Source: CANQBR01 sp964641395
GTDB taxonomy: Bacteria > Bacillota > Negativicutes > Acidaminococcales > Acidaminococcaceae
Assembly (NCBI GenBank): GCA_964641395.1
Contig: CAZXKQ010000001.1
Span: forward strand, 1-64,000
Reading direction: 5' to 3'
DNA: 64,000 nt
The position numbers and the translations under genes were made by a program. Positions within the stretch are counted from its first letter, which is position 1, and each line of letters opens with the position of its first letter. The notes beneath the pieces were generated by a model, which worked only from the letters and a program-made list of their open reading frames with translations, had not been told where the DNA came from and ran no database searches. Shown piece by piece: positions 43,044 through 51,802 of this stretch.

Positions 43044-44249
43044 TCACACCGGCTCTGGGCCGGCCTCCTCGATGGCCTGCCACAGCCTCAGGGCTGCCAC
43101 GTGCTCCTTCACATCGTGGACCCGCAGCAGCTTGGCTCCGGCGGCCACAGCCCTCAGGTGGGCGGCGATGGTGCCCTGCAGCCGCTCCTCCACCGGCGCC
43201 CCTCCTAGGGCGGCGGCGATGCAGCTTTTGCGGGAGGCTCCCACCAGCACCGGGTAGCCTAGGCCCGCCAGGGTGGCTAGATCCCGCACTAGGAGCAGGC
43301 TCTGCTGGGCAGTCTTGGCGAAGCCCAGGCCGGGATCCAAGATGACCTTCTCCCGGCCCAAGCCTAGGGCGGCGGCGGCCTGGGCCCGCTGGGCCAGGTA
43401 GGCTGCCACCTCTTCTACTACGTTTTCATAGGCCGTCAGCTGCTGCATCACCGCAGGGGTGCCCCGCATGTGCATCAGTATCACTGGGGCCTGGGCCTGG
43501 GCTGCCGCCTCTAGCAGGCCGGCATCCCCCTCCCCGGCGGTAATATCGTTGAGCAGATCCGCCCCTAGGGCCAGGGCGGCGGCGGCGGTAGGGCCGTTAT
43601 AGGTATCTATAGACAAGACGGCCTGGGGGAAGCTCTGGCGCAGAGCCGCCAAGGCAGGCAGCAGCCGTTCCTCCTCCTCGGCCTGGGAGAGGCCCAGGCT
43701 CCCCGGCCTGGTGCTGACAGCCCCTAGGTCCAGGATGTCCGCCCCCTCTGCCAGCAGCTGCTCCCCCCGTTCCAGGGCCTGCTCTACCGAGGCCGCCCGG
43801 GAGGGAGGATAGAAGCTGTCCGGGGTCAGGTTGATGATGCCCATCACCTGCACCCGCCGGTAGTCCAGGCAGCGACCGTCCGCCAGTTCCGTATAGAGGG
43901 CCTCCTGCCGGGCTGCCAGGTAGGCGGCCAACTGCCGGCCCCACTCAGCCAGGCCGAAGTAGGGCATCAGCTGCAGCTTGCCCAGCAGGCGGCGGTAGTG
44001 GCGGCGGCTGCCCAGGAGGATGACGTCCACCCGCTCCGCCTGGCAGGTCACAGCCCCCAGGGGGGTGGCGGCATCGGCCCCTAGGGCCAGTAGCTCCTGT
44101 TTGATGATGTTGGCGGCGGGGGAGCGAACCCCCTTTAACAGCAGGGGCTCTAGGGCCAGCTTCTCCTGAAAGATAGGCAGGCTGTCGGGGTGCACCCCCA
44201 GCCCGGCCAGGCTGGCCAGCAATTGTCGGCCCTGTAGGGCTAGTATCAT
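43044..44249 (-). CDS. folP: Dihydropteroate synthase with N-terminal extra domain
   Basis: Joins the activated pterin to para-aminobenzoate. The DHPS TIM barrel starts at VMGIINLTPDSFYP (about 133-146), then ILDLGAVSTRPGS, DLLNDITAG, VILMHMRGTP, ILDPGLGFAKT and GASRKSCI. The first roughly 125 residues are an additional domain of unknown role, found with longer DHPS proteins in anaerobic Firmicutes. Total length is 401 aa. The ATG overlaps the folE2 stop (ATGA). Confidence 0.95.
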   Translation of the reverse strand: MILALQGRQLLASLAGLGVHPDSLPIFQEKLALEPLLLKGVRSPAANIIKQELLALGADAATPLGAVTCQAERVDVILLGSRRHYRRLLGKLQLMPYFGLAEWGRQLAAYLAARQEALYTELADGRCLDYRRVQVMGIINLTPDSFYPPSRAASVEQALERGEQLLAEGADILDLGAVSTRPGSLGLSQAEEEERLLPALAALRQSFPQAVLSIDTYNGPTAAAALALGADLLNDITAGEGDAGLLEAAAQAQAPVILMHMRGTPAVMQQLTAYENVVEEVAAYLAQRAQAAAALGLGREKVILDPGLGFAKTAQQSLLLVRDLATLAGLGYPVLVGASRKSCIAAALGGAPVEERLQGTIAAHLRAVAAGAKLLRVHDVKEHVAALRLWQAIEEAGPEPV

Positions 44250-45016
44250 CTTTCCTTCTCCTTTTCCACCACCGCAAAGGCGTTGTGGTTGTGAATGCTC
44301 TCTATGCTCTCTACTTCCACCCGGTACCAGGTGATGCGGGGATCCTCCTCTAGGCGCAGGGCTATATCCCGCACCGCATCCTCCACGAAGCGAGGCTGGC
44401 GGTAGGCCAGCTCGGTGACGTACTTCTCATCCCCCCGCTTCAGCAGGCCGTAGAGGGGGGCGCTGGCGCAGGCGTCAGCCAGCTGGGCCAGCTCCTCCAG
44501 CCACACCAGTTCCCGGGCCCGGATGCTGAGCTTGGCGTAGGCCCGTTGGTTGTGGGCCCCGTAGTCGCTGATCTCCTTAGAGCAGGGACAGAGGGTGGTG
44601 ATGGGGACGGTGGCAGTCACCTCCAAGCGGAAGCGCTCCCCCTTCTGGGCCTTGTACACGCAGTCCAGAGCCATAGGGGCCTCCTTGCCGCTCACCGGGG
44701 CCGCCTTGCTGATAAAGTAGGGGAAGGCCAACTGCAAAAAGGCCTGCTTGGCCCCTAGGTGCTCCTTCAACTGGTCCAGAATCCCCTCCAGCTCCCCCAG
44801 GCCGATGGGCCCCAGGGCGGTGAGGCACTCTACGAAGCGGCTCATGTGGGTGCCCCGCAGGTCTTGGGGCAGATCCACCGCCACCGTCAGGGTGGCCACC
44901 GTATGCTGGCTGCCCCTGGCCCTGTCCTTCAACTCGATAGGCCAGCGCAGCCCCTTGATCCCCACCTGGCGCAGGGGTATGCGGCGGTAGTCCCGCTCCC
45001 CTTGGATGTCCTTCAC
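44246..45016 (-). CDS. folE2: GTP cyclohydrolase FolE2 (type IB)
   Basis: Makes dihydroneopterin triphosphate from GTP; the COG1469 form uses a range of divalent metals rather than strictly zinc. It has 256 aa from the GTG at 45016. Family segments include the N-terminal VGIKGLRWPI, DLPQDLRGTHMSRF (about 50-63) and CPCSKEISDYGAHNQRA (about 143-159), which holds the metal-ligand Cys. The open frame reaches 45061, but GTGA overlap with queD and GGGGGA upstream fix the GTG. Confidence 0.94.
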   Translation of the reverse strand: MKDIQGERDYRRIPLRQVGIKGLRWPIELKDRARGSQHTVATLTVAVDLPQDLRGTHMSRFVECLTALGPIGLGELEGILDQLKEHLGAKQAFLQLAFPYFISKAAPVSGKEAPMALDCVYKAQKGERFRLEVTATVPITTLCPCSKEISDYGAHNQRAYAKLSIRARELVWLEELAQLADACASAPLYGLLKRGDEKYVTELAYRQPRFVEDAVRDIALRLEEDPRITWYRVEVESIESIHNHNAFAVVEKEKER

Positions 45017-45375
45017 TGCCTCTCCCCCTGATAAATACAGCCGTTGTCCTCCGTCTCCCACACCTGTACCTCCCGCAGCCGGTAGTTAGGCCCGGCCAGG
45101 GCCGGCTCCAGCCGCTGCCACAGGTAGCGGGCGATGTGCTCCGCCGAGGGTATGGGGATGAGTTCGTTCAAGAGGCAGTGGTCCAGCCGGTCCAGGGCCT
45201 CCTCCTTCACTATGGCTTTTAGCAGGGCGAAGTCGATGACCATGCCCTCCTCGTCCGGCTCCCCTTCTACTGCCACCAGCACCCGGTAGCTGTGGCCGTG
45301 GAGGTTTTCGCACTTTCCCCGGTAGCTGGGCAGGTAGTGGGCCGCCTCAAAGGTGAATCTTTTTACTACGATCAT
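45013..45375 (-). CDS. 6-pyruvoyl-tetrahydropterin synthase family (COG0720), QueD or dual PTPS-I/III
   Basis: A T-fold enzyme acting on dihydroneopterin triphosphate, 120 aa. Zinc-binding histidines are in FEAAHYLPSY and NLHGHSY. The active-site motif reads Cys-Glu-x-x-His-Gly-His (GKCENLHGHSY, about 21-31). Ordinary QueD has Cys without the adjacent Glu. The Cys-Glu combination has been described for dual-function PTPS-I/III proteins that serve both queuosine and folate synthesis. Placement between trmL and folE2-folP-folK, with no folB, supports a folate role replacing dihydroneopterin aldolase. No other queuosine gene lies in the window. Confidence 0.9.
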   Translation of the reverse strand: MIVVKRFTFEAAHYLPSYRGKCENLHGHSYRVLVAVEGEPDEEGMVIDFALLKAIVKEEALDRLDHCLLNELIPIPSAEHIARYLWQRLEPALAGPNYRLREVQVWETEDNGCIYQGERQ

Positions 45376-45830
45376 GCTCTTAGCTCCATGTGCAGCTGGC
45401 GGGCCGCCTCATAGGCCACCACCGCCACCGCGTTAGACAGGTTGAGGGAGCGGGCCTCCGCCTTCATCGGGATGCGTACGCAGCAGTCGGCGTACTGCTG
45501 CCGCAGCTGGGCCGGCAGGCCGGCAGTTTCCTTGCCGAAGATCAGCAGGCTGCCTGCATCGTAGGCCACGTCGGTATAACAGCGCTCCGCCTTGGTGGTC
45601 AGCAGGAACTTGCTGTGCCCCTGGTACCTGTCTAGAACCTGGTAGACGCTGTCGTACAGGTAGACTTCCAGTAGGTGCCAATAATCCAGCCCCGCCCGCT
45701 TCAAGTACTTATCTTCCAGAGAAAAGCCCAAAGGCCGCACTAGGTGCAGGGGGCAGCCTAGGGCGGCGCAGAGCCGGGCTATATTGCCGGTGTTGCCAGG
45801 GATCTCTGGCTCCACTAAAACGATGTGCAT
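45372..45830 (-). CDS. trmL: tRNA (cytidine/uridine-34 2'-O)-methyltransferase
   Basis: A SPOUT methyltransferase for the wobble position of tRNA-Leu isoacceptors, 152 aa. It has the N-terminal VLVEPEIPGNTGNIARLCA (about 4-22), the central LIFGKETAGLP (about 96-106) and the C-terminal knot RIPMKAEARSLNLSNAVAVV. In E. coli the targets are tRNA-Leu(CAA) and (UAA). This window carries a tRNA-Leu(CAA), a possible substrate. It overlaps queD by four bases. Confidence 0.96.
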   Translation of the reverse strand: MHIVLVEPEIPGNTGNIARLCAALGCPLHLVRPLGFSLEDKYLKRAGLDYWHLLEVYLYDSVYQVLDRYQGHSKFLLTTKAERCYTDVAYDAGSLLIFGKETAGLPAQLRQQYADCCVRIPMKAEARSLNLSNAVAVVAYEAARQLHMELRA

Positions 45831-45868
45831 CCTCTCTTCTTCAGCCTCCTCTGTCTGGGGACAGGGGC

Positions 45869-47128
45869 TCAGTCCTTCTCTCGCAGCAGCCTTTCTATCC
45901 GCTCCCTGATGCTTTCCTGTCCCTCTTCATGGCTATCCCGTCTATCCCGCTGCTCATCTTCATCCCGCTTGTCGGCCCCGGAGGCCTGCAGCAGGGCTAC
46001 GTAGCGGACCATGATCTTTTCGCAGTAGTTGCTGCCCATGGCCCAGGTGCCGTTGAGGCCGGACCACTTGTCGATGAGGCCCTTCTCCAACCGCAGGTTG
46101 TGGGCCATGTCGTAGCGGGGGTCGATGATCTTGCTCTTAGGCTTGGCCTTGCGGGCGTAGGCCAGCAGGTGCTGGATGTGGGCCCGCACCCCCAGCTGGG
46201 GCGTCTTGAAGGAGGCGCCCCGCACCCCGCCGCCGGTGGTGCCCAGGCCGCAGAAATTGTTCTGCTTGTGCTTCACGTCCCCGCCGTAGCTGAAGACCCC
46301 GGTTTCCACCAAGGCCTGGCAGAGGGCTAGGTCCGGCCGCACCCCTTCCCTGCCTGCCTCCTCCCAGTAGTACTTGACGATGTCCTCTACGGAGCAGGCC
46401 AGGGACGGCTTCTTATTGCAAGCTTTAATGTAGGCTACCGCCTGGGCCTTGGTGGCCACAGGGGCGCCGAAGATGCTGATGTCCTCGTAGTTATGAGGCA
46501 GGGCGGTGCCGTTGTAGTAGGCCTGGCTGCTGGAACCCCTGTCCTTCTTAGCCCGCCTGTTGCGCTTCTCCGCCTCCTTGGCTTCCTTCCTGGCCCGCTT
46601 CTCCTCTTCCCTGCGGGCCTTCTCCTCTGCCTTGCGGATCTTCTCCGCCGCCCTCTGCAGCTGCCTCAGGGCCTTCTTGTCCAGGGTCTTGCTGGGGGCG
46701 GGAGTGCTGAGGGAGGTCTTGGGCTTGGCCCACTGGAAGCTTTTCCCCTCCTCCTCCCGCACCTTGCTGGCCACCCTTTTGCCGCTGGCTATGTCCACCC
46801 CTTCATGCCGAGGCAGGGGGGGCAGCTTGAAAGGCTTGGCTGCCTTCACCGTCTGGGGAGCCGCCTGGCTGGCCTTGCTAGGAGCTGGAGCCGTTACCTT
46901 AGGAGTGGGCTTTGCTGCTACCTTGGGAGCTGGCTGGGCTTCTACCTTGGTAGCAGGCTGGCTCGCTACCTTAGGAGCTGGCTGGGCCTCTACCTTGGGA
47001 GCAGACCGGGGGGCAGGGGGCTGGTCAAAATCTTCCTTGGCCGTGGCCAGGGCTGAGGAGGCCCCCAGGCTCAGGCTGAGGAGGGTGGCTACAAGGGCTG
47101 CGGTGAGTTGCTTGCTGATCTTCATCAT
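45869..47128 (-). CDS. Secreted peptidoglycan hydrolase with glucosaminidase domain
   Basis: 419 aa. A signal peptide occupies about residues 1-29, ending at ASSALATA. Next comes a Pro/Ala-rich wall-spanning region with about five eight-residue repeats of the type APKVEAQP (about 38-80). A strongly charged Lys/Glu/Arg coiled coil follows (about 150-197). The C-terminal domain (about 225-385) has VRPDLALCQALVETGVFSYGG and NNFCGLGTTGGG, the signatures of endo-beta-N-acetylglucosaminidases (glucosaminidase family, Glu in VETG as likely acid). The tail is Asp/Glu/Arg-rich. Likely role: cell-wall remodelling. It lies 38 bases upstream of trmL on the same strand, so it may lead that operon. Confidence 0.9.
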   Translation of the reverse strand: MMKISKQLTAALVATLLSLSLGASSALATAKEDFDQPPAPRSAPKVEAQPAPKVASQPATKVEAQPAPKVAAKPTPKVTAPAPSKASQAAPQTVKAAKPFKLPPLPRHEGVDIASGKRVASKVREEEGKSFQWAKPKTSLSTPAPSKTLDKKALRQLQRAAEKIRKAEEKARREEEKRARKEAKEAEKRNRRAKKDRGSSSQAYYNGTALPHNYEDISIFGAPVATKAQAVAYIKACNKKPSLACSVEDIVKYYWEEAGREGVRPDLALCQALVETGVFSYGGDVKHKQNNFCGLGTTGGGVRGASFKTPQLGVRAHIQHLLAYARKAKPKSKIIDPRYDMAHNLRLEKGLIDKWSGLNGTWAMGSNYCEKIMVRYVALLQASGADKRDEDEQRDRRDSHEEGQESIRERIERLLREKD

Positions 47129-47154
47129 TTGCTCCTTCAGTGCTTGATTACCTA

Positions 47155-47163
47155 ATTATAGCA
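47155..47163 (-). promoter_or_regulatory. Extended -10 promoter of the peptidoglycan hydrolase gene
   Basis: Minus strand TGC-TATAAT (extended -10). No matching -35 at the normal distance; a TTGACG lies too close. Confidence 0.6.
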
Positions 47164-47215
47164 AATTTTTTCGTCAAAGTATATGCAAAACCACAAAAAA
47201 GCCCCTGCCGGGAAA

Positions 47216-47244
47216 GTGACAAGGCCCTGGCTATAGGGTATAAT
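47216..47244 (+). promoter_or_regulatory. Promoter of the MBL-fold hydrolase gene
   Basis: GTGACA (47216-47221), 17-base spacer, TATAAT (47239-47244). Divergent from the peptidoglycan hydrolase promoter. Confidence 0.85.
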
Positions 47245-47275
47245 AGTCTTAGCATCATGAACTAGGAGGTGCCCT

Positions 47276-47950
47276 ATGAGCGCTAAGTTTCACTTTATCA
47301 ACCACGCCTGCTTCATCTTGGAAAAGGACGGCCACGCCGCCATCTTCGATCCCTACCTAGAGGGCAACCCTGAAGGCCTGCAAGCGGAAGACATCAAGGT
47401 GGAATACATCTTCATCAGCCATGCCCACTTCGACCACATAGGCTCCGCCTTCGCCATCGCCAAGCACTGCGGCGCCACCATCATCTCCACTGCCGAGGTG
47501 GCCGGGCTGGCTGGAGAGGCCGGCTGCCAGGCCCACGGCATGCACATCGGCGGCACCTGCTCCTTCCCCTTCGGCAAGGTGCGGCTCACCCTGGCCTTCC
47601 ACGGCAGCGGCGTAGCCGGGGGCCACGCCTGCGGCTTCGTTGTGGACTTTTACGGCATCCAGCTCTACTTCGCCGGAGACACCGGCCTCTTCGGGGACAT
47701 GGCCCTGCTGCCCAAGCTGGATCCCTTCACCTACGCCGTCCTGCCTATCGGCGGCAACTTCACCATGGATCCCAAGGATGCGGCCATCGCCGCCGGCCTC
47801 TTGAAGGCTAAGTACGTCATCCCCATCCACTACAACACCTGGCCTCCCATCACCCAGGATGTGCAGGCCTACAAGAAGGACGTGGAGGCCCACACCGAGA
47901 GCAAGGTGCTCATCGTCGCCCCTGGGGAAACCATCCCCCTGGAAGGCTAG
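47276..47950 (+). CDS. UPF0173 metal-dependent hydrolase (metallo-beta-lactamase fold)
   Basis: 224 aa, normal for the family, with an unknown substrate. Metal ligands: HAHFDH (about 50-55), a His near residue 105 (LAFHGSG), the AGDTGLFGDM motif (about 126-135) and the C-terminal PIHYNTWP (about 183-190). Relatives such as YtkL are annotated only as hydrolases. It is a single gene with its own promoter and terminator, preceded by AGGAGG. Confidence 0.92.
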   Translation: MSAKFHFINHACFILEKDGHAAIFDPYLEGNPEGLQAEDIKVEYIFISHAHFDHIGSAFAIAKHCGATIISTAEVAGLAGEAGCQAHGMHIGGTCSFPFGKVRLTLAFHGSGVAGGHACGFVVDFYGIQLYFAGDTGLFGDMALLPKLDPFTYAVLPIGGNFTMDPKDAAIAAGLLKAKYVIPIHYNTWPPITQDVQAYKKDVEAHTESKVLIVAPGETIPLEG

Positions 47951-48014
47951 GAGGCAGGCTGCGCCCTGGGCCTCAAGCAGGCCTGGCACCGTTGCTAATG
48001 TCCAAGCAGAACTT

Positions 48015-48048
48015 ACAGCCTAGGCAGGACGCCTAGGCTGTTATCTTT
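48015..48048 (+). terminator. Terminator of the MBL-fold hydrolase gene
   Basis: Perfect 11-bp stem (48015-48025 with 48031-48041), 5-base loop, then TATCTTT. The U run is broken, so efficiency is uncertain. Confidence 0.8.
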
Positions 48049-48079
48049 GCGGCTGTAGTTTTTAGCTCCCCCTGCCCTC

Positions 48080-48271
48080 TCAGGCGAAGAACTTGATGCC
48101 TAGGTAGGCCAGGGCGGCCAGGCTGCCGCCGATGGCCCGGTTCCGCAGTTTGCGGGCCACCTCCGGCTCCAAATCCAGGTTCTTCCGCAGCAGCATGCTG
48201 AGAAGGATGAAGAGGGACACTACCAGGACCACCAGGGCCACCCAGTCCCAACTATCTAAGCTGTAATGCAT
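48080..48271 (-). CDS. Small membrane protein, function unknown
   Basis: 63 residues, family not recognised. One clear membrane helix (about 9-29: WVALVVLVVSLFILLSMLL), a charged loop with RKNLDLEPEVARKLRNR, and a second weaker hydrophobic helix at the C-terminus (about 47-62). A model Shine-Dalgarno AAGGAGG lies six bases ahead of the ATG. It starts 33 bases after the addA stop on the same strand, so it is probably the last gene of addB-addA. Confidence 0.8.
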   Translation of the reverse strand: MHYSLDSWDWVALVVLVVSLFILLSMLLRKNLDLEPEVARKLRNRAIGGSLAALAYLGIKFFA

Positions 48272-48304
48272 AGGCCGCCTCCTTGGATGGGCTCAAAACT
48301 AGCT

Positions 48305-51300
48305 TCACTTCCTGCTCCTGTTTCTCACATCCTTGATTATTTCGTCCACATCCCCCTCTTTATAGCCTACAGAAGCCGCCCATTCTTGCGCCTCCTGCAA
48401 ACTTTGGCTAAAAACTTTGGCAAACTGCGGGCAGAGGTAGTTGTAGGGACAGGCGGAGCAGTAGCGAGCCTCTGGGTCGGGGGGATAGTCCTCCTCCCTG
48501 GCCTCTTTGGCGCTGATTTCCCGGGCCAGGGCCAGGGCCTCCTCCCCATAGTCCCGCCCTGCCGGCAGGCCCAGGGCCACAGGGCCCCGCAGGAAGTGGA
48601 GGCTGCCCTCCACCTCCTGGTAACCGTAGACCTGCTGCACCCCTCTGGCGTAGAGGGAGAGCTGGTAAGCGTAGGCCAGGGGCAGCACCTGCCCCGCCGG
48701 GGCCCGGCCGCTCTTAAAGTCTACCAGCTGGCAGCGCCCCTCTGCGTCCAGGTAGAGGCAGTCGATAATGCCCTGGAAGGGCAGCTCCCCCTCCCACCAT
48801 TGGAGGGACAGCTCCCGCTGCCGCTCCTCCGGCAGGCTGCGGTAGAGCTGGCTGGCCACATAGGTCTGCAGGAGCTCCTCCCCTGCTGCAGCCGCCTGGC
48901 TGCCTACATGCTCTGGAGCCAGCTCTCTCAAGGCCCGGGCGTAGGCCTCCGCCACCGCCGCCTTCCGCTCCTCCTCTCCCAAGCCTGCAGGCAGGCGGAG
49001 GAGCTCTAAGCTTTTATGGCAGACGCTGCCTAGGAGGGCGGCGGCCATGCCTCCTCCACCTCCCTGCCCTGCTGCTTCCACTTCCGGCAGGAGGGCCACA
49101 TAGCGGTAGAAGTAGCGGCGGGGACAGCTGAGGTAGGTGGCGATGGAAGTAGGGGAAAAGCTCTGGCTGGTGCTGGCTGCTTCCGGCAGAGGCTGAACCA
49201 GGCTCTGGTCCGCCTCCTGCCGGGCGGCGCCGGCCTCTGGCTGGCCGGCCTCCTGGTAGTCGGCCAGTTCCAGCTGCCGCCCCTCTACCTCCTCGGCCTG
49301 GCCTAAGACAGGCTGTAGCAGGTTGTACCAAGTCTTGGCCTGGCCGGGCTTCTTGCCCCGCTGGTAGGTGCCGGAGAGGAGGAGCCGGTACTTGGCCCTG
49401 GTCATGGCCACGTAGAGGAGGCGCAGAGACTCTGCCTGCTCTAACTTACCAGCTTCCTCCTTGATGTCGGCGAAGACGCTAGTCTCCACCAGTTCGCCGT
49501 CTTCCCCAGGCACCTTGATGCCTAGGCCCAGCTCCTGGGAAAAACGCACTACTTCTCTGTCCCTACCTCCCTCGCCGTCTAACTGAGGTAAGACTACCGT
49601 GTCAAATTCCAGCCCCTTGGCACCGTGGACCGTAAGCAGGGTGACAGCCTCCTCCGCCTCCAGGTTGGCCTCCGTCTCCCGGCTGCCGTACTCCAGCAAC
49701 TGCTTTACATAGGTCAAAAAGTCCGCCAGGCCGCCCCCTGTCCTCCCTACGTAGGCGGAGAGGAGCCGGCCTAATTTTTTCACATTGGCCAGTTTCTGCT
49801 CCCCCTCTTCCTGGGCGCTGAGGACGGCAGGAATTTTCAGCCTCTCCCACAGTAGCTGGTAAAACTCCCTGGGCCCTAGGAGGGCGGCGGCGGTGCTGAG
49901 CTCAGCCACCAAGTCCTGGGCCCGTTTCAGCAGCCCCTGCTGCTGGAAGGCGGCAGGCTGGGCCTGGCACAGGGCCTCCTCTAGGCTGCCTCCCTTCGGC
50001 AGGCCTGTGAAGAGCTGGGTGAGGCTGGCATCGTCCAGGCCGAAGTAAGGACTGCGCAGGGCCCCTGCCAGGGCCAGGTTTTCGTACTTGTGGAGCAGGG
50101 CCCGGCAGATATTGAGGATGTCCAGCACCTCCTGCTGTAGGTAGAAGTCCCTGCCGTTCTGCACCGTGAAGGGCAGGCCCTCCTCCCGGAAGGCTTGGGC
50201 CAGTTCGGCCACATGGGTGAAGCGAGGTAGCAACACCGCCACCTTCCCCAGCTGCACCGGCTGCTCCTCCCTGGTGCCGTCCTCCCGGGTAATAAGGTAG
50301 GGCTGCTGCCGCAGCCGTTTCAGCTCCCTGGCCAGGGCCCGGGCCTCCAAGAGCCGTTTATCCCCCTTGAGCTGCTGATCATAGACCAGCTGGTAGAAGA
50401 CGGGCTTCTCCCCGCAGCTAAAGTGGCCCACTAAGGGCTCGAAGTAAACAGTCTTGCCTGGATCCGTGCCTAGGAGGGGGGCAAAGGCGGCACGCACCGC
50501 CGCCAGCACCTCCTTGCTGGAGCGGAAGTTATCCTGCATGCTGATCAGGTTCCGGCTGTCTTGCTGGCACAGCTCCTGGCGGACGTCGGCAAAGACCCCC
50601 ACGTCCGCCCCCCGGAAGCGGTAGATGGACTGCTTAGGATCCCCCACTACGTAGAGCTTGTCCCCCTGCAGCTGCTGACCGTCATCCCCGCACAGCCAGT
50701 AGATCAGCTCCTTCTGGCGGAGGTTAGTGTCCTGGAACTCATCCACCATGATGTGGGCAAAGAGCTGCTGGTAATGGTGCCGCACCTCCGAGTGATTCTG
50801 TAGCAACTCCAGGGCCTTCACCTCTAAGTCATCGTAGGTGACCAGGTTCCTGGCCTGCTTCTCCCCCTCCACATAGGCGGCCAGGCTGGCCAGGAGGCAG
50901 CTGTAGGCAGGGAGAAGGGGCAGGGCGGCCTGGTCGGCCTGCAGCTTGTGCAGCTCCGCTAAATGATCCCCGACCTTGGCGGCTTTCAAGGCCTTTGCTA
51001 GGTTGCCATTACTAGGCTTCTTGCTGAAGAGTTCCTCCACAGCGCTAAGCCCCTGCTGCCGCTCCAATTCCCCCTCCAGTTCCGGCCAGTTCTCCTGGAG
51101 GTACTGCAAAAAGTCTCCCCCTGTCTTCCCGGTAAAGTCGGCGACCCGCCCTCGCAGGTCGTCTAACTCTGCGGCTAAAGCGGCGTAGCGCCAGCTCTCA
51201 GCCTGGATATAGGCCTGGTAGGGGGCGGCCAAGTCTCCTAGGGCAGCTAGGTCAGCCGCCTTAGCCAGCAGGAGGCGCAACTGCCCCTTTACCGCCCCGC

Positions 51301-51802
51301 CCCCGTAGGCCTGGACCAAAAGGTCCAGGTCGGCATCCTGTTCCCGGTAGCGGCAGGCGAAGAAACTGTCCACCCACTGGCCTACCCAGTAGGCGGCCTC
51401 CACCTCGTCGGCCACCTGGAAGTCAGGATCCAGCCCTAGCACTGCCGCCTGCTCCCGCAGGAGCCGGGTGCAGAGGCCGTGGATGGTGCTGATCTGGGCC
51501 CGTTCCAGCTCCCGCTGCTGCCGCTGCCAAAAGTCCCTCTCCTGGGGTTCCTCCAGGCTGCGGCGGCCTAGCTCCTGGCGGAGCCTCTCCTTCAGCTCCC
51601 CTGCCGCCTTTTTGGTAAAGGTGATGGCCACTAGGTTGGCCTGGGAGCCCTTCTGGGCCTGGCGCTGGGCTTCCAGCAGGCCTAGGTAGCGCTCCACCAT
51701 CACCCGGGTCTTGCCGCTGCCGGCCCCGGCAGAAACGATGACGTTCCCCTTCAGGGCGGCGATGGCCCTCCTCTGCTCCGGGGTAAAGTTCAGCTTACTC
51801 AT
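48305..51802 (-). CDS. addA: AddA-type helicase/nuclease subunit
   Basis: A UvrD-type helicase with C-terminal PD-(D/E)XK nuclease that processes double-strand ends for recombination, 1165 aa. Walker A is in VSAGAGSGKT (about 22-31). The Walker B/DEFQD box (IMVDEFQDTN) lies near 350, the VGDPKQSIYRFRGA motif near 387 and LTVHGAKGLEFD near 729. The nuclease part has LVDFKSG (about 1025) and QLSLYARG. Cysteines in YLSCPRRYFY and RYCSACPYNYLC form a Cas4/AddB-like iron-sulfur set. It overlaps addB by 8 bases. Confidence 0.94.
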   Translation of the reverse strand: MSKLNFTPEQRRAIAALKGNVIVSAGAGSGKTRVMVERYLGLLEAQRQAQKGSQANLVAITFTKKAAGELKERLRQELGRRSLEEPQERDFWQRQQRELERAQISTIHGLCTRLLREQAAVLGLDPDFQVADEVEAAYWVGQWVDSFFACRYREQDADLDLLVQAYGGGAVKGQLRLLLAKAADLAALGDLAAPYQAYIQAESWRYAALAAELDDLRGRVADFTGKTGGDFLQYLQENWPELEGELERQQGLSAVEELFSKKPSNGNLAKALKAAKVGDHLAELHKLQADQAALPLLPAYSCLLASLAAYVEGEKQARNLVTYDDLEVKALELLQNHSEVRHHYQQLFAHIMVDEFQDTNLRQKELIYWLCGDDGQQLQGDKLYVVGDPKQSIYRFRGADVGVFADVRQELCQQDSRNLISMQDNFRSSKEVLAAVRAAFAPLLGTDPGKTVYFEPLVGHFSCGEKPVFYQLVYDQQLKGDKRLLEARALARELKRLRQQPYLITREDGTREEQPVQLGKVAVLLPRFTHVAELAQAFREEGLPFTVQNGRDFYLQQEVLDILNICRALLHKYENLALAGALRSPYFGLDDASLTQLFTGLPKGGSLEEALCQAQPAAFQQQGLLKRAQDLVAELSTAAALLGPREFYQLLWERLKIPAVLSAQEEGEQKLANVKKLGRLLSAYVGRTGGGLADFLTYVKQLLEYGSRETEANLEAEEAVTLLTVHGAKGLEFDTVVLPQLDGEGGRDREVVRFSQELGLGIKVPGEDGELVETSVFADIKEEAGKLEQAESLRLLYVAMTRAKYRLLLSGTYQRGKKPGQAKTWYNLLQPVLGQAEEVEGRQLELADYQEAGQPEAGAARQEADQSLVQPLPEAASTSQSFSPTSIATYLSCPRRYFYRYVALLPEVEAAGQGGGGGMAAALLGSVCHKSLELLRLPAGLGEEERKAAVAEAYARALRELAPEHVGSQAAAAGEELLQTYVASQLYRSLPEERQRELSLQWWEGELPFQGIIDCLYLDAEGRCQLVDFKSGRAPAGQVLPLAYAYQLSLYARGVQQVYGYQEVEGSLHFLRGPVALGLPAGRDYGEEALALAREISAKEAREEDYPPDPEARYCSACPYNYLCPQFAKVFSQSLQEAQEWAASVGYKEGDVDEIIKDVRNRSRK

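Noticed and set aside
48033..48251. 72-residue frame overlapping the small membrane protein gene
   Set aside because: Gly/Pro-rich shadow; the other frame has a model ribosome site and membrane helix.
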